Assembly (NCBI GenBank): GCA_016916535.1
Contig: CP070276.1
Coordinates: 2,418,001 to 2,482,000 of the forward strand
DNA from: Dysgonomonadaceae bacterium zrk40
GTDB taxonomy: Bacteria > Bacteroidota > Bacteroidia > Bacteroidales > Dysgonomonadaceae
DNA: 64,000 nucleotides
Direction of reading: 5' to 3'
Both the position numbers and the translations under genes were made by a program. Below, in pieces: positions 17,983 to 27,565 of the stretch. The notes under the pieces were generated by a model. It was given only the letters and a program-made list of their open reading frames with translations, had not been told where the DNA came from and did no database searches. The number at the start of each line of letters is the position of its first letter. Position 1 is the first letter of the stretch.

Positions 17983-19011
17983 TCAGAATAGATTGGGAAT
18001 GATTAATGAGAAGATCAGGATAGCCATTCCGAAGGCAAGGAAGGTGACAGCTTTGTTGCCGGCTCCTTTCCATTCCTTCAGAATGATGCCCCACACGTTG
18101 CTGAATATCACGTTGAGTGACATTAGGATGCTCCAGGAAAAAGCCATCATCACACTGTTGGCCTCAAAGAAGCTTTGTCCCATACCAAGGCCGAAGAACT
18201 GTGAGTACCAGAGCAATCCTGCCAGGGCACAGAAAAGCAGGTTATTGATCAACACTGCTTTCGATGAGCGCCCAATTTCCCCACCAGTTTTGTTTTTCCG
18301 GTTCATGTAGAGACAATAAACCAGGTTTGTCAGAAATCCACCGAATGTAACCAGCAGGGTCACCGGGTTCTGTGCAAACAAATCGGAGGCGCCGGCAGCC
18401 ATAGCCGCTTCTTTCACCGGAATTCCTGCACTCAGACCAAGGCTGAAACAGGCACTCATCACACCTGAAAGCAGGGCGATGAGCAATCCTTTCTTCAGTG
18501 CGAAGTCTTTGATGGCTTTTCGTCGCTCCTCTTCCGTCATGTTTCGAGAACGGAGGCTACCGGCATAACCCACCAAGGTGATACCCACCAGTGTAACTGC
18601 TACGGCGAGCAACAGGATCAATCCTTTGGGTGAGAGCAGATCTGTTCCGGTCAGCATTGCCGGGATAAGGGTACCGAAGGCTGCACAGGTGCCCAGTGCA
18701 ACTGACTGTCCCAGTGCAATGCCGAGGTAACGCATGCTGAGGCCGAAGGTAAGTCCCCCCACTCCCCAGAGTACACCATATCCAATTGCCTGCAAAGTAG
18801 CAGCGCCGGTAGAACCGTAAATCGAGAACAACTCCGGTAAAGAATTGGCCATAAAAGCACCCAACAAGGGAAACACAAGCCAGGCAAAAACACCCTGAAC
18901 CAGCCAGAAGTTTTCCCATGACCATTCCTTGATTTTGTTGATGGGGACATAGGAACTCGACTGGCCCATGCTGCCCACCGCGATAATTAGCAGACCGAAG
19001 ATGGTATTCAT
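17983..19011 (-). CDS. rhaT: L-rhamnose/H+ symporter
   Basis: 342 aa, about ten hydrophobic segments, with the RhaT-like features MNTIFGLLIIAVGSMGQSSS and GVGGLTFGLSMRYLGIALGQ. It imports L-rhamnose across the inner membrane. Its stop is followed by the strong terminator and its start lies 3 bases after the rhaA stop, so the two are tightly coupled. Length equals the family norm. Confidence 0.95.
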   Translation of the reverse strand: MNTIFGLLIIAVGSMGQSSSYVPINKIKEWSWENFWLVQGVFAWLVFPLLGAFMANSLPELFSIYGSTGAATLQAIGYGVLWGVGGLTFGLSMRYLGIALGQSVALGTCAAFGTLIPAMLTGTDLLSPKGLILLLAVAVTLVGITLVGYAGSLRSRNMTEEERRKAIKDFALKKGLLIALLSGVMSACFSLGLSAGIPVKEAAMAAGASDLFAQNPVTLLVTFGGFLTNLVYCLYMNRKNKTGGEIGRSSKAVLINNLLFCALAGLLWYSQFFGLGMGQSFFEANSVMMAFSWSILMSLNVIFSNVWGIILKEWKGAGNKAVTFLAFGMAILIFSLIIPNLF

Positions 19012-19014
19012 CGC

Positions 19015-20280
19015 TTAGTTTCTTTTGGAGGTAATCTCCGATTCATATGCCTGGATCTCCTTGATGTAAGCATCACCCACAGGTACACCCTGCTTGTTGC
19101 AGTAATAGTTGTAGAGTATGTTCCAGGGCATTCCTTTCAGCTCTTCGAGGTAGGCCATCCGCTCGAAATTCTTATCTTGTTTCTCATACTCCCGCAACTT
19201 TTCGGTCGGTTCCAGAAGGGCTTGAAGCATCGCTTTTTGAGCCGAACGGATTCCCACCACATAAGCCCCGATGCGGTTGATTGAAGCATCGAAATAGTCC
19301 AGGCCCATGTGTATCCGGTCCATGTGACCGGAGCGTACGATCTCCTGTGAGATGGCAAGCAGCTCGTCGGTGAGGATCACCACATGGTCGCTGTCCCAAC
19401 GCTCCGGACGACTCACATGCAGGGTAATTTCAGGAACGAACAGCAACATTGATGAGAGCTTGTCGGAGATTACTTCTGTGGGGTGGAAGTGACCGGCATC
19501 GAGGGTGAGGAGCATGTTGTTCTTCACTGCATATCCCATATAAAACTCATGTGATCCCACCACATAGCTCTCGCTGCCTATGCCGAAGAGTTTACATTCC
19601 ACACAATCTTTCAGATAATCTGTGCTGATCTTTTCAGCTAGTACCTCGTCGAGTGACTCCTGCAATAATCGTCTGTGTTGGTATCGGGAAACCGTTTTGT
19701 CTTTCTCCCCATCTGGAATCCAGATGTTGTGGATACAGGCATCACCCTGTTGTCTGCCTATCTCCGCTGCAATCTTCCTGCACTGACGTAGATGGTCTTT
19801 CCAGAAGCGTCTGATTTCGGGGTCGAAATCGGAAAGGGTATAGCCACTGCCTGCTTTGTCGTGTGAGAAGAAAGTGGAGTTAAAGTCGAGCATCACGTTT
19901 TTCTCTTTGGCCCAATCAATCCAGCTCTGAAAATGTTTCGGTTCTACCTTGTCGCGATCCACAAACTCACCCCCGAAATCGCCATAGGTGGCATGCAGAC
20001 TGATGCGATGTTTCCCCGGAATCAGTGAGATCACTTTTTCCAAGTCATTTCTGAGCTCTTCAATGGAGCGTGCTTTGCCCGGGAAGTTGCCGGTGGTTTG
20101 TATCCCGCCCGTCAATTCACCCTCCGGGTTCTCAAATCCCGAGACATCATCTGCCTGCCAGCAGTGAATGGAGATGGAGAGCTGGTCTAACTTTGCAATG
20201 GCTTGATCAATGTCAACACCCAATGCAGCATATTGTGCTTTTGCATCCTCATAAGCTCTTTGTAACTGTTCTTCTTTCAT
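19015..20280 (-). CDS. rhaA: L-rhamnose isomerase
   Basis: 421 aa, the usual family length. Converts L-rhamnose to L-rhamnulose. Recognisable stretches include LSISIHCWQADDVSGFENP near residue 35, HATYGDFGGEFVDRD near 115, metal-site region VECKLFGIGSESYVVGSHEF and LLTLDAGHFHPTE near 258. TIM-barrel, metal dependent, cytoplasmic. Middle gene of rhaB-rhaA-rhaT. Confidence 0.97.
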   Translation of the reverse strand: MKEEQLQRAYEDAKAQYAALGVDIDQAIAKLDQLSISIHCWQADDVSGFENPEGELTGGIQTTGNFPGKARSIEELRNDLEKVISLIPGKHRISLHATYGDFGGEFVDRDKVEPKHFQSWIDWAKEKNVMLDFNSTFFSHDKAGSGYTLSDFDPEIRRFWKDHLRQCRKIAAEIGRQQGDACIHNIWIPDGEKDKTVSRYQHRRLLQESLDEVLAEKISTDYLKDCVECKLFGIGSESYVVGSHEFYMGYAVKNNMLLTLDAGHFHPTEVISDKLSSMLLFVPEITLHVSRPERWDSDHVVILTDELLAISQEIVRSGHMDRIHMGLDYFDASINRIGAYVVGIRSAQKAMLQALLEPTEKLREYEKQDKNFERMAYLEELKGMPWNILYNYYCNKQGVPVGDAYIKEIQAYESEITSKRN

Positions 20281-20348
20281 GCGATTTTAGTTTAGTTGTA
20301 TGTTTTATAGTTGTTTAGAGATTTTTAGTTGTACAGACAATTCAAGGT

Positions 20349-20366
20349 GAGCAATATTGTTTGCTC
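20349..20366 (-). other. small hairpin in the rhaB-rhaA gap
   Basis: GAGCAA / TTGCTC arms with a 6-base spacer lie in the 101-base gap between rhaB and rhaA. This could set mRNA processing or stability within the operon. There is no T-run. Confidence 0.3.
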
Positions 20367-20381
20367 TTGGCCATCTATCCA

Positions 20382-21866
20382 TCACTCATCGAGGTATACA
20401 CTGAGATATTGCTCGTATTGCTGATTCCATTCATCTCTGTTAACTGGTTCAAAAGTCTCCAGCTCACTGGAATTTCTAACGATGCGACGTATTTCATTTT
20501 TGCTTTGTACCGCTCCAGCAGCTTTTGCTTGAAGTAGAATGTTACCCATAGCTGTGGCTTCGGAAGGACCGGCAACAACCGGTATGCCTATGGCATTGGC
20601 GGTGAATGCGTTTAACATTTGGTTCTTTGATCCTCCGCCAATGATGTGAAGGGTTTCGATGGGAAAGGAAGCCAGCCTTTGTAGGTTTCCCAGCACCTGT
20701 CTGTAGCGCAAGGCCAGGCTTTCATAAATTGATCGGGCAATCTCTCCCACGGTGACCGGTACGTACTGGTTCGTGTTACGGCAGTACTCCTGGATAGCCT
20801 CGATCATAGATGTGGGATTGGCAAAACAGGAGGCATCTGGATTGATGAAACATTGAAATGGTTTGCTTTGTTGTGCTGCCGCCACTATCTCTTCGTAGGT
20901 GTGTGGATGATCCTGATCCCATTCTTTTTTGCAACGCTCAATGAGCCACATGCCGCAAATATTTTTCAGGAGACGTATGGTCCCGTCGGCACCTCCCTCG
21001 TTGGTGAAGTTTAGCGAATAGGTCTCTTCGTTGATCACTGGTTGCTCAGACTCAATACCCATCAGTGACCAGGTTCCTGAACTCAGATAGGCAAAATTCT
21101 CATTGATAGACGGAACCGACAATACAGCAGAAGCAGTGTCGTGTCCGGCCACTGCTACTACCGAGAGCTCCTTCATTCCGGTGAGGTGTTGTACTGTTTC
21201 ACTGATGTTCCCAATCTCTTCTCCGGAAAAAACTACTGGTGCAAAATGATTGGTTGTGAGTCCAATCACCTCCAGTAGGGTTGGGTCCATTTCCCTGGTA
21301 TAGGGATTGATTATCTGGGAAGTGGATGCGATGGTGTATTCTGTAACCATCTTGCCGGTCAACATATAGGAGAGAGCATCTGGCATGAAGAGTATCTTGT
21401 CGATGATGCTGTTGATTCCGTTCTTTTCATCCTGTTGGGTATCCAGTTGGAAAATCGTATTGAAATCCATGATCTGGATGCCTGTCCTTTGGTAGAGCTC
21501 CTTTTTTGAGATTTTGTCAAAGAAACGTTCAGCTGCTCCGATCGTACGTTTGTCTCTGTAACTGTAAGGCATCCGCAGGGGCTCTCCATCCTTGGTGAAA
21601 CAGACATAATCTACACCCCAGGTGTCAATCCCGACGGAGGTGACTGTTTGTGTGAGTTGTCTGATCTCTTTAAGGGATTCGATCACTTGCTGGTAAAGAA
21701 AAAAAAGATCCCAATACTGATGGTTGTTCACTTCAATAATTGGATTCGGAAACCTCCTTATCTCTTTCATGGACAACTGATCGTTATGGACGGTTCCGAG
21801 AATTGCTCTACCACTGCTTGCTCCCAGGTCGATTGCTAAAAATGAGTTAAACTTTCTTTCACTCAT
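20382..21866 (-). CDS. rhaB: rhamnulokinase
   Basis: 494 aa FGGY-type kinase. ATP-binding phosphate 1 motif FLAIDLGASSGRAILG is at about residues 9-24, SVGIDTWGVDYVCF near 80, and HIIGGGSKNQMLNAF near 410. Phosphorylates L-rhamnulose to L-rhamnulose 1-phosphate. First gene of the rha operon, divergent from the 2-oxoacid dehydrogenase operon. Notably, no rhaD-type aldolase follows it in the operon. Confidence 0.96.
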   Translation of the reverse strand: MSERKFNSFLAIDLGASSGRAILGTVHNDQLSMKEIRRFPNPIIEVNNHQYWDLFFLYQQVIESLKEIRQLTQTVTSVGIDTWGVDYVCFTKDGEPLRMPYSYRDKRTIGAAERFFDKISKKELYQRTGIQIMDFNTIFQLDTQQDEKNGINSIIDKILFMPDALSYMLTGKMVTEYTIASTSQIINPYTREMDPTLLEVIGLTTNHFAPVVFSGEEIGNISETVQHLTGMKELSVVAVAGHDTASAVLSVPSINENFAYLSSGTWSLMGIESEQPVINEETYSLNFTNEGGADGTIRLLKNICGMWLIERCKKEWDQDHPHTYEEIVAAAQQSKPFQCFINPDASCFANPTSMIEAIQEYCRNTNQYVPVTVGEIARSIYESLALRYRQVLGNLQRLASFPIETLHIIGGGSKNQMLNAFTANAIGIPVVAGPSEATAMGNILLQAKAAGAVQSKNEIRRIVRNSSELETFEPVNRDEWNQQYEQYLSVYLDE

Positions 21867-21903
21867 GATGAGGTTAAATAATAGGTTTTTGAAAGATTGT
21901 TTG

Positions 21904-21933
21904 CAAATCTACGGCTTATAAAAGTGAACACAA
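21904..21933 (-). promoter_or_regulatory. promoter of the rhaB-rhaA-rhaT operon
   Basis: On the minus strand, TTG (21933-21931), 19 bases, then TAGATTTG (21911-21904). This is an excellent Bacteroidetes -33/-7 match, placing the transcript start about 30 bases before the rhaB ATG. Confidence 0.65.
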
Positions 21934-22121
21934 TGAAAAAAATGATTTAAAAACTGTAGTTTTTGATATTATTACTCCTTGTTTTGTCCCGATCTTCTGA
22001 TTTGTGATCCTCAGGGTTAATTATGTCAAAAAACATAGCTAAAAAATCAATTATTACAACTGCTATACTCACTATTTGAATACATTTGTGGGCAAATAAT
22101 GGGATTGACGCTGGGGTATCC

Positions 22122-22139
22122 TGACAGTTTATGCTGTCA
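22122..22139. promoter_or_regulatory. inverted repeat TGACAG-N6-CTGTCA, candidate operator
   Basis: Perfect 6-base arms with a 6-base spacer. The repeat overlaps the -33 region of the promoter for the seven-gene operon, the right place for a repressor or activator site. Confidence 0.5.
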
Positions 22140-22157
22140 CTTTTTTTGATATCTTTG
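22127..22157 (+). promoter_or_regulatory. promoter of the seven-gene 2-oxoacid dehydrogenase/aldolase operon
   Basis: TATCTTTG at 22150-22157 matches TAnnTTTG, with GTTT 19 bases upstream as a degenerate -33. Leader of about 48 bases before the E2 ATG. Confidence 0.55.
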
Positions 22158-22211
22158 TAACAAATCCTATCTGTTCAACTTTTTGAGAAACGCTTAAATC
22201 ATAGATATAAA

Positions 22212-23573
22212 ATGGCAGAGGTAGTAATAATGCCCAAGCAGGGGCAATCGGTAGAGAGTTGTATCATCACCGAATTAAAGAAGAAAAAAGGTGATTCCGT
22301 TAAAAAAGGAGATGTGCTCTTTACTTATGAAACAGATAAAGCTTCCTTTGAGGAGGTGTCGCCTGTCGATGGTGTCCTGTTGGCTTGTTTGTACGCAGAA
22401 GGTGATGAGGTGCCCGTACTGGAAAATATGATGGTTATCGGCACTCCGGGTGAAGATATTACTTCTTTGTTGGGTGATGCACATAAGAGAGACCCACAAG
22501 CGAAAGATGAGCAAGCCGTAGCCGAAAAGATTGAACCCGAATCAATGGAGAACAAGGGGCCAGATGCGAAACAAGTTGCAGGAGTACCCACTTCTCCCGT
22601 GGCCGATGAGCTTTACATCTCACCCCGCGCCAGAAAACTGGCAGAAAAAGAAGCGGTCGATTTCACCCTGATTGCTGGTACCGGTCCACAAGGGCGAATC
22701 ATTGAAAGAGATGTGGAGTCATACCTGCAGGAGCGTCCACGGATGACCCCCCTCGCAAAGAAGCTGGCTGTTCAGGAAGGGATGCAACCCCAGTCAGGGG
22801 GGACAGGATTGGCCGGTACCGCCAGATCTTCTGATCTCGCTGCCCCCCTTAACGAAGTCTACGGCAAGGACTACGAAGAACGGAACATATCCAATATCCG
22901 CAAACTGATAGCCCGTTCCATGCATGCTTCCCTTCAAAATTCAGCACAGCTTACCCACCATCTGGGTGCTGATGCACGACGCATCCTCGAATTGCGTAAG
23001 AAAGTAAAATCCGCCCAGGAAGCGGGAATAATATCCGTCAATATCACCCTGAACGATATGGTTTGCTTTGCAGTAGTCAAAGCATTGAAAAAGTTCCCCA
23101 ACGTAAACACCCATTTCTTGGGTGAAAAGACACGCTTCTTCCATAAGGTACATCTGGGCCTCGCTGTGGATACCGATCGTGGGTTAATGGTGCCGGTTGT
23201 ACGCAATGCCGATGATCTTTCCATTACCGGTCTGGCTGCACAGTTGAAAGAAATTGCTGCCGCCTGTAGGAATGGAAGCGTAAATCCTGACATCCTCTCT
23301 CCTGAAGCCGGTTCCTTTACGGTGTCAAACCTGGGCAACTACGGAGTTGAGATGTTCACACCGGTGATCAACCTCCCGCAGTCGGCCATTCTGGGGGTGA
23401 ATACAATCGTTCCGCGTCCCAAGGATCTGGGTGACGGGGTTTATGCTTTTGTACCCTTTATTGGTCTGAGTCTCACCTACGACCACAGGTCGCTCGACGG
23501 TGGTGAAGCAACCCGTTTCCTGAAACAGATCGCCATTGAGATCGAAACGTTAGAGATCGATGTGCTGATTTGA
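22212..23573 (+). CDS. 2-oxoacid dehydrogenase complex E2 (dihydrolipoyl acyltransferase)
   Basis: 453 aa. Lipoyl domain at residues 3-78 with the lipoyl Lys43 in YETDKASFEE. A peripheral-subunit-binding segment (ISPRARKLAEKEAVDF..., about 134-170) is followed by a second, similar but weaker segment (MTPLAKKLAVQEGMQ..., about 178-210). The catalytic acyltransferase domain (about 220-453) ends with the active-site pattern YDHRSLDGGE. It transfers the acyl group from E1-derived hydroxyalkyl-ThDP to CoA. First gene of an operon with E3 and fused E1, so a whole complex is encoded. Which 2-oxoacid (pyruvate, acetoin-like, branched or sugar-derived) is used cannot be told from sequence. Confidence 0.93.
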   Translation: MAEVVIMPKQGQSVESCIITELKKKKGDSVKKGDVLFTYETDKASFEEVSPVDGVLLACLYAEGDEVPVLENMMVIGTPGEDITSLLGDAHKRDPQAKDEQAVAEKIEPESMENKGPDAKQVAGVPTSPVADELYISPRARKLAEKEAVDFTLIAGTGPQGRIIERDVESYLQERPRMTPLAKKLAVQEGMQPQSGGTGLAGTARSSDLAAPLNEVYGKDYEERNISNIRKLIARSMHASLQNSAQLTHHLGADARRILELRKKVKSAQEAGIISVNITLNDMVCFAVVKALKKFPNVNTHFLGEKTRFFHKVHLGLAVDTDRGLMVPVVRNADDLSITGLAAQLKEIAAACRNGSVNPDILSPEAGSFTVSNLGNYGVEMFTPVINLPQSAILGVNTIVPRPKDLGDGVYAFVPFIGLSLTYDHRSLDGGEATRFLKQIAIEIETLEIDVLI

Positions 23574-23674
23574 GGATGTGATGGCAGACTCATTCGATGA
23601 TTTGTTTACACATTGAATGTATACTGAAAGCTAAAATATAGAAGTACGATACGAATAACTAAAATTTCACAGCT

Positions 23675-25030
23675 ATGATAGATTTACTGATTATCGGCGG
23701 TGGCCCCGCCGGATATGTTGCGGCAGAGAGAGCCGGTCACAACGGTTTAAATGTGGTGCTTTTCGAAAAGAAAGCAATGGGTGGTGTCTGTCTAAACGAA
23801 GGTTGTATCCCGACCAAGACGCTGCTTTATGGGGCCAAAATCTATGAAAATGCCCTCCATGGGGATAAGTATGGTGTTTTTGGAGATAACATCCGCTTCG
23901 ACTATGAAAAGATGATTTCCCGCAAGAAGAAAGTAGTCCGAAAGTTAGTCTCCGGTGTAGAGGGCAAGATGAAAGCCAACAAGGTCACCGTTGTAAAGGG
24001 GGATGCGATGATTGAAGGACGTTCAGCCGTAGGTATTGAAGTCAGCTGTAACGGTGAAAAGTATACAGGTAAGAACCTACTGATATGTACCGGCTCTGAG
24101 GCTTCCGTGCCACCCATACCCGGATTGAAAGAGGCAGGTGATGTGGTTCTTACAAACCGGGAGATTCTGGAGATGAACCAACGGCCTGCGTCACTGGTTG
24201 TGATAGGTGGTGGTGTGATCGGGATGGAGTTTGCAAGCTTTTTCAACAGCCTGGGGACGAAGGTGACGGTGATAGAGATGCTGCCGGAGATTCTGGGGGG
24301 GCTTGATATAGAGATCTCTGCCATGCTTCGAGGCATCTATGCCAAAAAAGGGATCGAGTTTAACCTTAATGCCAAGGTTATACAGGTTGAAGGCAACAAT
24401 GTGATTTTTGAGAAAGATGGTGAAACACATAAGGTTGATGGTGATAAGATCTTGCTGAGTGTTGGCCGCCGACCAGTTACACAGGGACTCGGTCTGGAGA
24501 AGCTGGGAGTGGAGCTGTTGCGAAACGGCATCAAGGTGGATGAGAAGATGCGGACCAACGTGCCCGGCGTCTTCGCCGCAGGAGATGTCACCGGCTTTTC
24601 TTTGCTTGCCCACACTGCCAGCCGCGAAGGGGAGGTAGTGGTCAACAACCTAACCGGTAGAAATGACATGATGCGCTACAATGCCATCCCCGGTGTTGTC
24701 TACACCAACCCTGAGGTGGCCGGTGTGGGAGAAACCGAGGAATCGGCAAAAGAAAAAAAAATTGCCTACAGGGTGGCTAAGCTTCCCATGGCCTACGCAG
24801 GCCGATTCGTCGCCGAGAACGAGGGTGGCAGCGGCCTATGCAAGGTGCTGGTGGGAGAAAAGCATGGAGAGGTGATTGGGGTACACATGCTGGGCAATCC
24901 CTCCAGTGAGATCATTTACGGTGCCTGTATGGCCATTGAACAGGAAATGACCCTGAAAGAGATGCAGGAGGTGGTTTTCCCGCACCCCACCGTGAGTGAA
25001 ATATTTAAAGAGACTGTATTCAGTTTTTAA
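23675..25030 (+). CDS. lpdA: dihydrolipoyl dehydrogenase (E3)
   Basis: 451 aa FAD/NAD disulfide oxidoreductase. FAD motif LLIIGGGPAGYVAAERA at residues 4-20, redox-active disulfide GGVCLNEGCIPTK at about 36-48, NAD-binding VVIGGGVIGMEFASF near 175, FAD motif VFAAGDVTG near 303, and the C-terminal catalytic HPTVSE near 440. It reoxidises the lipoyl arm of E2 with NAD+. The gap to E2 is 101 bases and to E1 62 bases. Confidence 0.96.
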   Translation: MIDLLIIGGGPAGYVAAERAGHNGLNVVLFEKKAMGGVCLNEGCIPTKTLLYGAKIYENALHGDKYGVFGDNIRFDYEKMISRKKKVVRKLVSGVEGKMKANKVTVVKGDAMIEGRSAVGIEVSCNGEKYTGKNLLICTGSEASVPPIPGLKEAGDVVLTNREILEMNQRPASLVVIGGGVIGMEFASFFNSLGTKVTVIEMLPEILGGLDIEISAMLRGIYAKKGIEFNLNAKVIQVEGNNVIFEKDGETHKVDGDKILLSVGRRPVTQGLGLEKLGVELLRNGIKVDEKMRTNVPGVFAAGDVTGFSLLAHTASREGEVVVNNLTGRNDMMRYNAIPGVVYTNPEVAGVGETEESAKEKKIAYRVAKLPMAYAGRFVAENEGGSGLCKVLVGEKHGEVIGVHMLGNPSSEIIYGACMAIEQEMTLKEMQEVVFPHPTVSEIFKETVFSF

Positions 25031-25092
25031 TTGGTTGCCTGAAGTGAAAATTTACACAAAAGCTAATCAGCACAACAACAAATTAATATAGT

Positions 25093-27552
25093 ATGCCTAA
25101 AGTACAAATCATCGATCCGCAAGAGGTTCGAAAACCGGGATTCGTAGAATTTAGTCCCATTCCCGTAAACCAGTATCAGAAGAGTGTGAAGGATGAAAGA
25201 GCGCACTTTTCGGATGAGGAGTTCAAAGCCATATACCATGACATGGTACTGATTCGTGAGTTTGAAACCATGTTGAACCTGATTAAGACCAAGGGTGAGT
25301 ATAACGGTACGCCCTATAACCACCCCGGTCCTGCTCACCTTTCCATCGGGCAGGAATCTGCAGCTGTAGGTATGGCCTGGACATTGACGGTCGATGATTT
25401 TATTTTCGGCAGCCACCGCTCACATGGTGAAATTCTTGCAAAGGGAATGTCTGCCATTCACAAGCTAGAGGATGAGGAGCTCACTGCGATCTTGGAATCT
25501 TTCTTCGACGGTGCGGTTTATGAGATTGTGAAAAAAGATTTCAACGGTTCGGTCAAAGAGCTGGCGAAACGATTTCTGGTCTATGGAACGCTTGCTGAGA
25601 TCTTTGCCCGCAAGACCGGGTTCAACAGGGGATTGGGTGGATCCATGCATGCTTTCTTCACTCCGTTCGGTGTCTATCCAAACAACGCCATCGTGGGAGG
25701 GTCGGGTGACATAGCCGTAGGTGCGGCACTTTATAAGAAGGTGAACCGAAAACCGGGACTGGTAGTGGCCAACATTGGCGATGCTTCCCTTGCCTGCGGT
25801 CCAGTATGGGAAGGAATCTCCTTTGCCTCTATGGATCAGTTCCGTGAGCTTTGGGAAGGTGAGATGCAGGGCGGCCTGCCGGTAATCATCAACATCATGA
25901 ACAACCAGTACGGCATGGGAGGCCAAACCACCGGCGAGACAATGGGTTATGGCATTGCCGCACGTATTGGTGCGGGGGTAAACGATGACCAGATGCACGC
26001 GGAGCGGGTGGACGGTTACAACCCCCTGGCGGTGATCGATGCCTACAAACGGAAGCGGAAGGTCATTGAAGAGAAGAGAGGTCCCGTGCTGCTCGACGTG
26101 CTTACCTATCGCTACAGCGGACACTCACCTTCCGACGCCTCTTCCTATCGTACCAAAGAGGAGGTTGAGGCCTGGGAAGAGCAGGATTGCATCCGCAGCT
26201 ACGGCGATCAGTTGCTTGAAGCCGGGGTTGCTACCAAGGAGGCGCTCGACCAGGTATCAGACGAGATCAGGAAACTGGTCTATGAGATGTTTCTCAAGTC
26301 GATCGACGATGACCTCTCACCCCGCATGGACAATGCCGATGTGATTGGTGAGATGATGTTCTCCAACGGATCGGTCGACTCTTTCTCCGATGCGAAACCC
26401 GACGTGCTGATACCTATGGAAGAGAACCCGCGTGTGAAGAAGATTGCCAACAAAGAGCGTTTTGCGTTCGATGCAGAGGGCAAGCCTTTCAGCAAGATGA
26501 AGCAGTACCAACTGCGTGACGGTATCTTCGAGGCAATCATTGATCGTTTTTACAAGGATGCTTCCCTCATCGCCTACGGTGAAGAGAACCGTGACTGGGG
26601 AGGGGCTTTTGCCGTTTATGGAGGTCTCACGGAAGCGCTGCCCTACCATCGTCTCTTCAACTCACCAATCGCTGAGGCCTCCATCGTGGGGACTGCAATC
26701 GGCTATGCCATGTGCGGCGGACGGGTGATCCCGGAGATCATGTACTGTGACTTTATTGGCCGTGCCGGAGATGAGATTTTCAACCAGCTACCAAAGTGGC
26801 AGGCTATGAGTGGCAATGTTCTCAAGATGCCGGTGGTGGTCCGCGTATCTGTAGGCTCGAAATATGGCGCACAGCACTCACAGGACTGGACCTCGCTTGT
26901 GGCTCATATCCCGGGAATCAAGGTCTGCTTCCCGGTAACACCCTACGATGCCAAGGGTTTGATGAACGCAGCCCTGCAAGGTACCGACCCGGTAATCTTC
27001 TTCGAGAGCCAGCGCATTTACGACATCGGTGAACAGTTTCACCAAGGAGGGGTGCCCGAGGGGTACTATGAGATTCCCATCGGTGAACCCGATGTGAAAA
27101 AAGAGGGAAGTGATATCACCTTCCTGACCGTGGGTCATACCCTCTATCCGGCTTTAAAGGCAGCCGAAGAGCTCGAAGAGAAATATGGTATGAGTGCCGA
27201 GGTAATCGATGCCCGCTCACTGGTGCCCTTCAACTATGAGAAGGTGATTGCTTCGGTGAAGAAGACCGGTAAGATCATCGTGGCTGGCGATGCCACAGCC
27301 CGTGGTTCATTTCTGAACGATCTGGCAGCCAACATCGGTCAGCTGGCGTTCGACTATCTTGATGCCCCTGTATGCGTGCTCGGTTCCCGTAACTGGATCA
27401 CCCCGGCACATGAGCTGGAAGAGGCGTTCTTCCCACAATCGGGCTGGTTCCTCGATATGATTCATGAGCGGATACAACCCCTCAATGGATATATCGCCGA
27501 TGAGAACTTAACCGGAGGTGAGATGATCAACAGAGCTAAAAAAGGAATCTAA
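25093..27552 (+). CDS. 2-oxoacid dehydrogenase E1, alpha and beta subunits fused
   Basis: 819 aa. The alpha-like half (about 45-430) has GSHRSHGEILAKG near 107 and the thiamine diphosphate motif GDASLACG...MNNQYGMGG near 230-275. The beta-like transketolase half (about 470-810) has FNSPIAEASIVGTAIGYAM and SKYGAQHSQDW. Two genes in most organisms are one here. Between HRSHG and GGSMH there are about 70 residues against roughly 30 in ordinary E1 alpha, so the active-site loop region carries an insert of about 40 residues. Decarboxylates a 2-oxoacid and reductively acylates E2. Substrate not assignable. Confidence 0.93.
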   Translation: MPKVQIIDPQEVRKPGFVEFSPIPVNQYQKSVKDERAHFSDEEFKAIYHDMVLIREFETMLNLIKTKGEYNGTPYNHPGPAHLSIGQESAAVGMAWTLTVDDFIFGSHRSHGEILAKGMSAIHKLEDEELTAILESFFDGAVYEIVKKDFNGSVKELAKRFLVYGTLAEIFARKTGFNRGLGGSMHAFFTPFGVYPNNAIVGGSGDIAVGAALYKKVNRKPGLVVANIGDASLACGPVWEGISFASMDQFRELWEGEMQGGLPVIINIMNNQYGMGGQTTGETMGYGIAARIGAGVNDDQMHAERVDGYNPLAVIDAYKRKRKVIEEKRGPVLLDVLTYRYSGHSPSDASSYRTKEEVEAWEEQDCIRSYGDQLLEAGVATKEALDQVSDEIRKLVYEMFLKSIDDDLSPRMDNADVIGEMMFSNGSVDSFSDAKPDVLIPMEENPRVKKIANKERFAFDAEGKPFSKMKQYQLRDGIFEAIIDRFYKDASLIAYGEENRDWGGAFAVYGGLTEALPYHRLFNSPIAEASIVGTAIGYAMCGGRVIPEIMYCDFIGRAGDEIFNQLPKWQAMSGNVLKMPVVVRVSVGSKYGAQHSQDWTSLVAHIPGIKVCFPVTPYDAKGLMNAALQGTDPVIFFESQRIYDIGEQFHQGGVPEGYYEIPIGEPDVKKEGSDITFLTVGHTLYPALKAAEELEEKYGMSAEVIDARSLVPFNYEKVIASVKKTGKIIVAGDATARGSFLNDLAANIGQLAFDYLDAPVCVLGSRNWITPAHELEEAFFPQSGWFLDMIHERIQPLNGYIADENLTGGEMINRAKKGI

Positions 27553-27565
27553 AGAGTTACCCATC

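Larger units (their letters stand above)
21867..22211. promoter_or_regulatory. divergent control region between rhaB and the E2 gene
   Basis: 345 bases without a gene. It carries a promoter for each direction, an inverted repeat over the plus-strand promoter, and a weaker inverted repeat (TATGT, 6-base spacer, ACATA) at 22022-22037. A shared regulator is plausible. No RNA gene or riboswitch is recognised. Confidence 0.55.
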
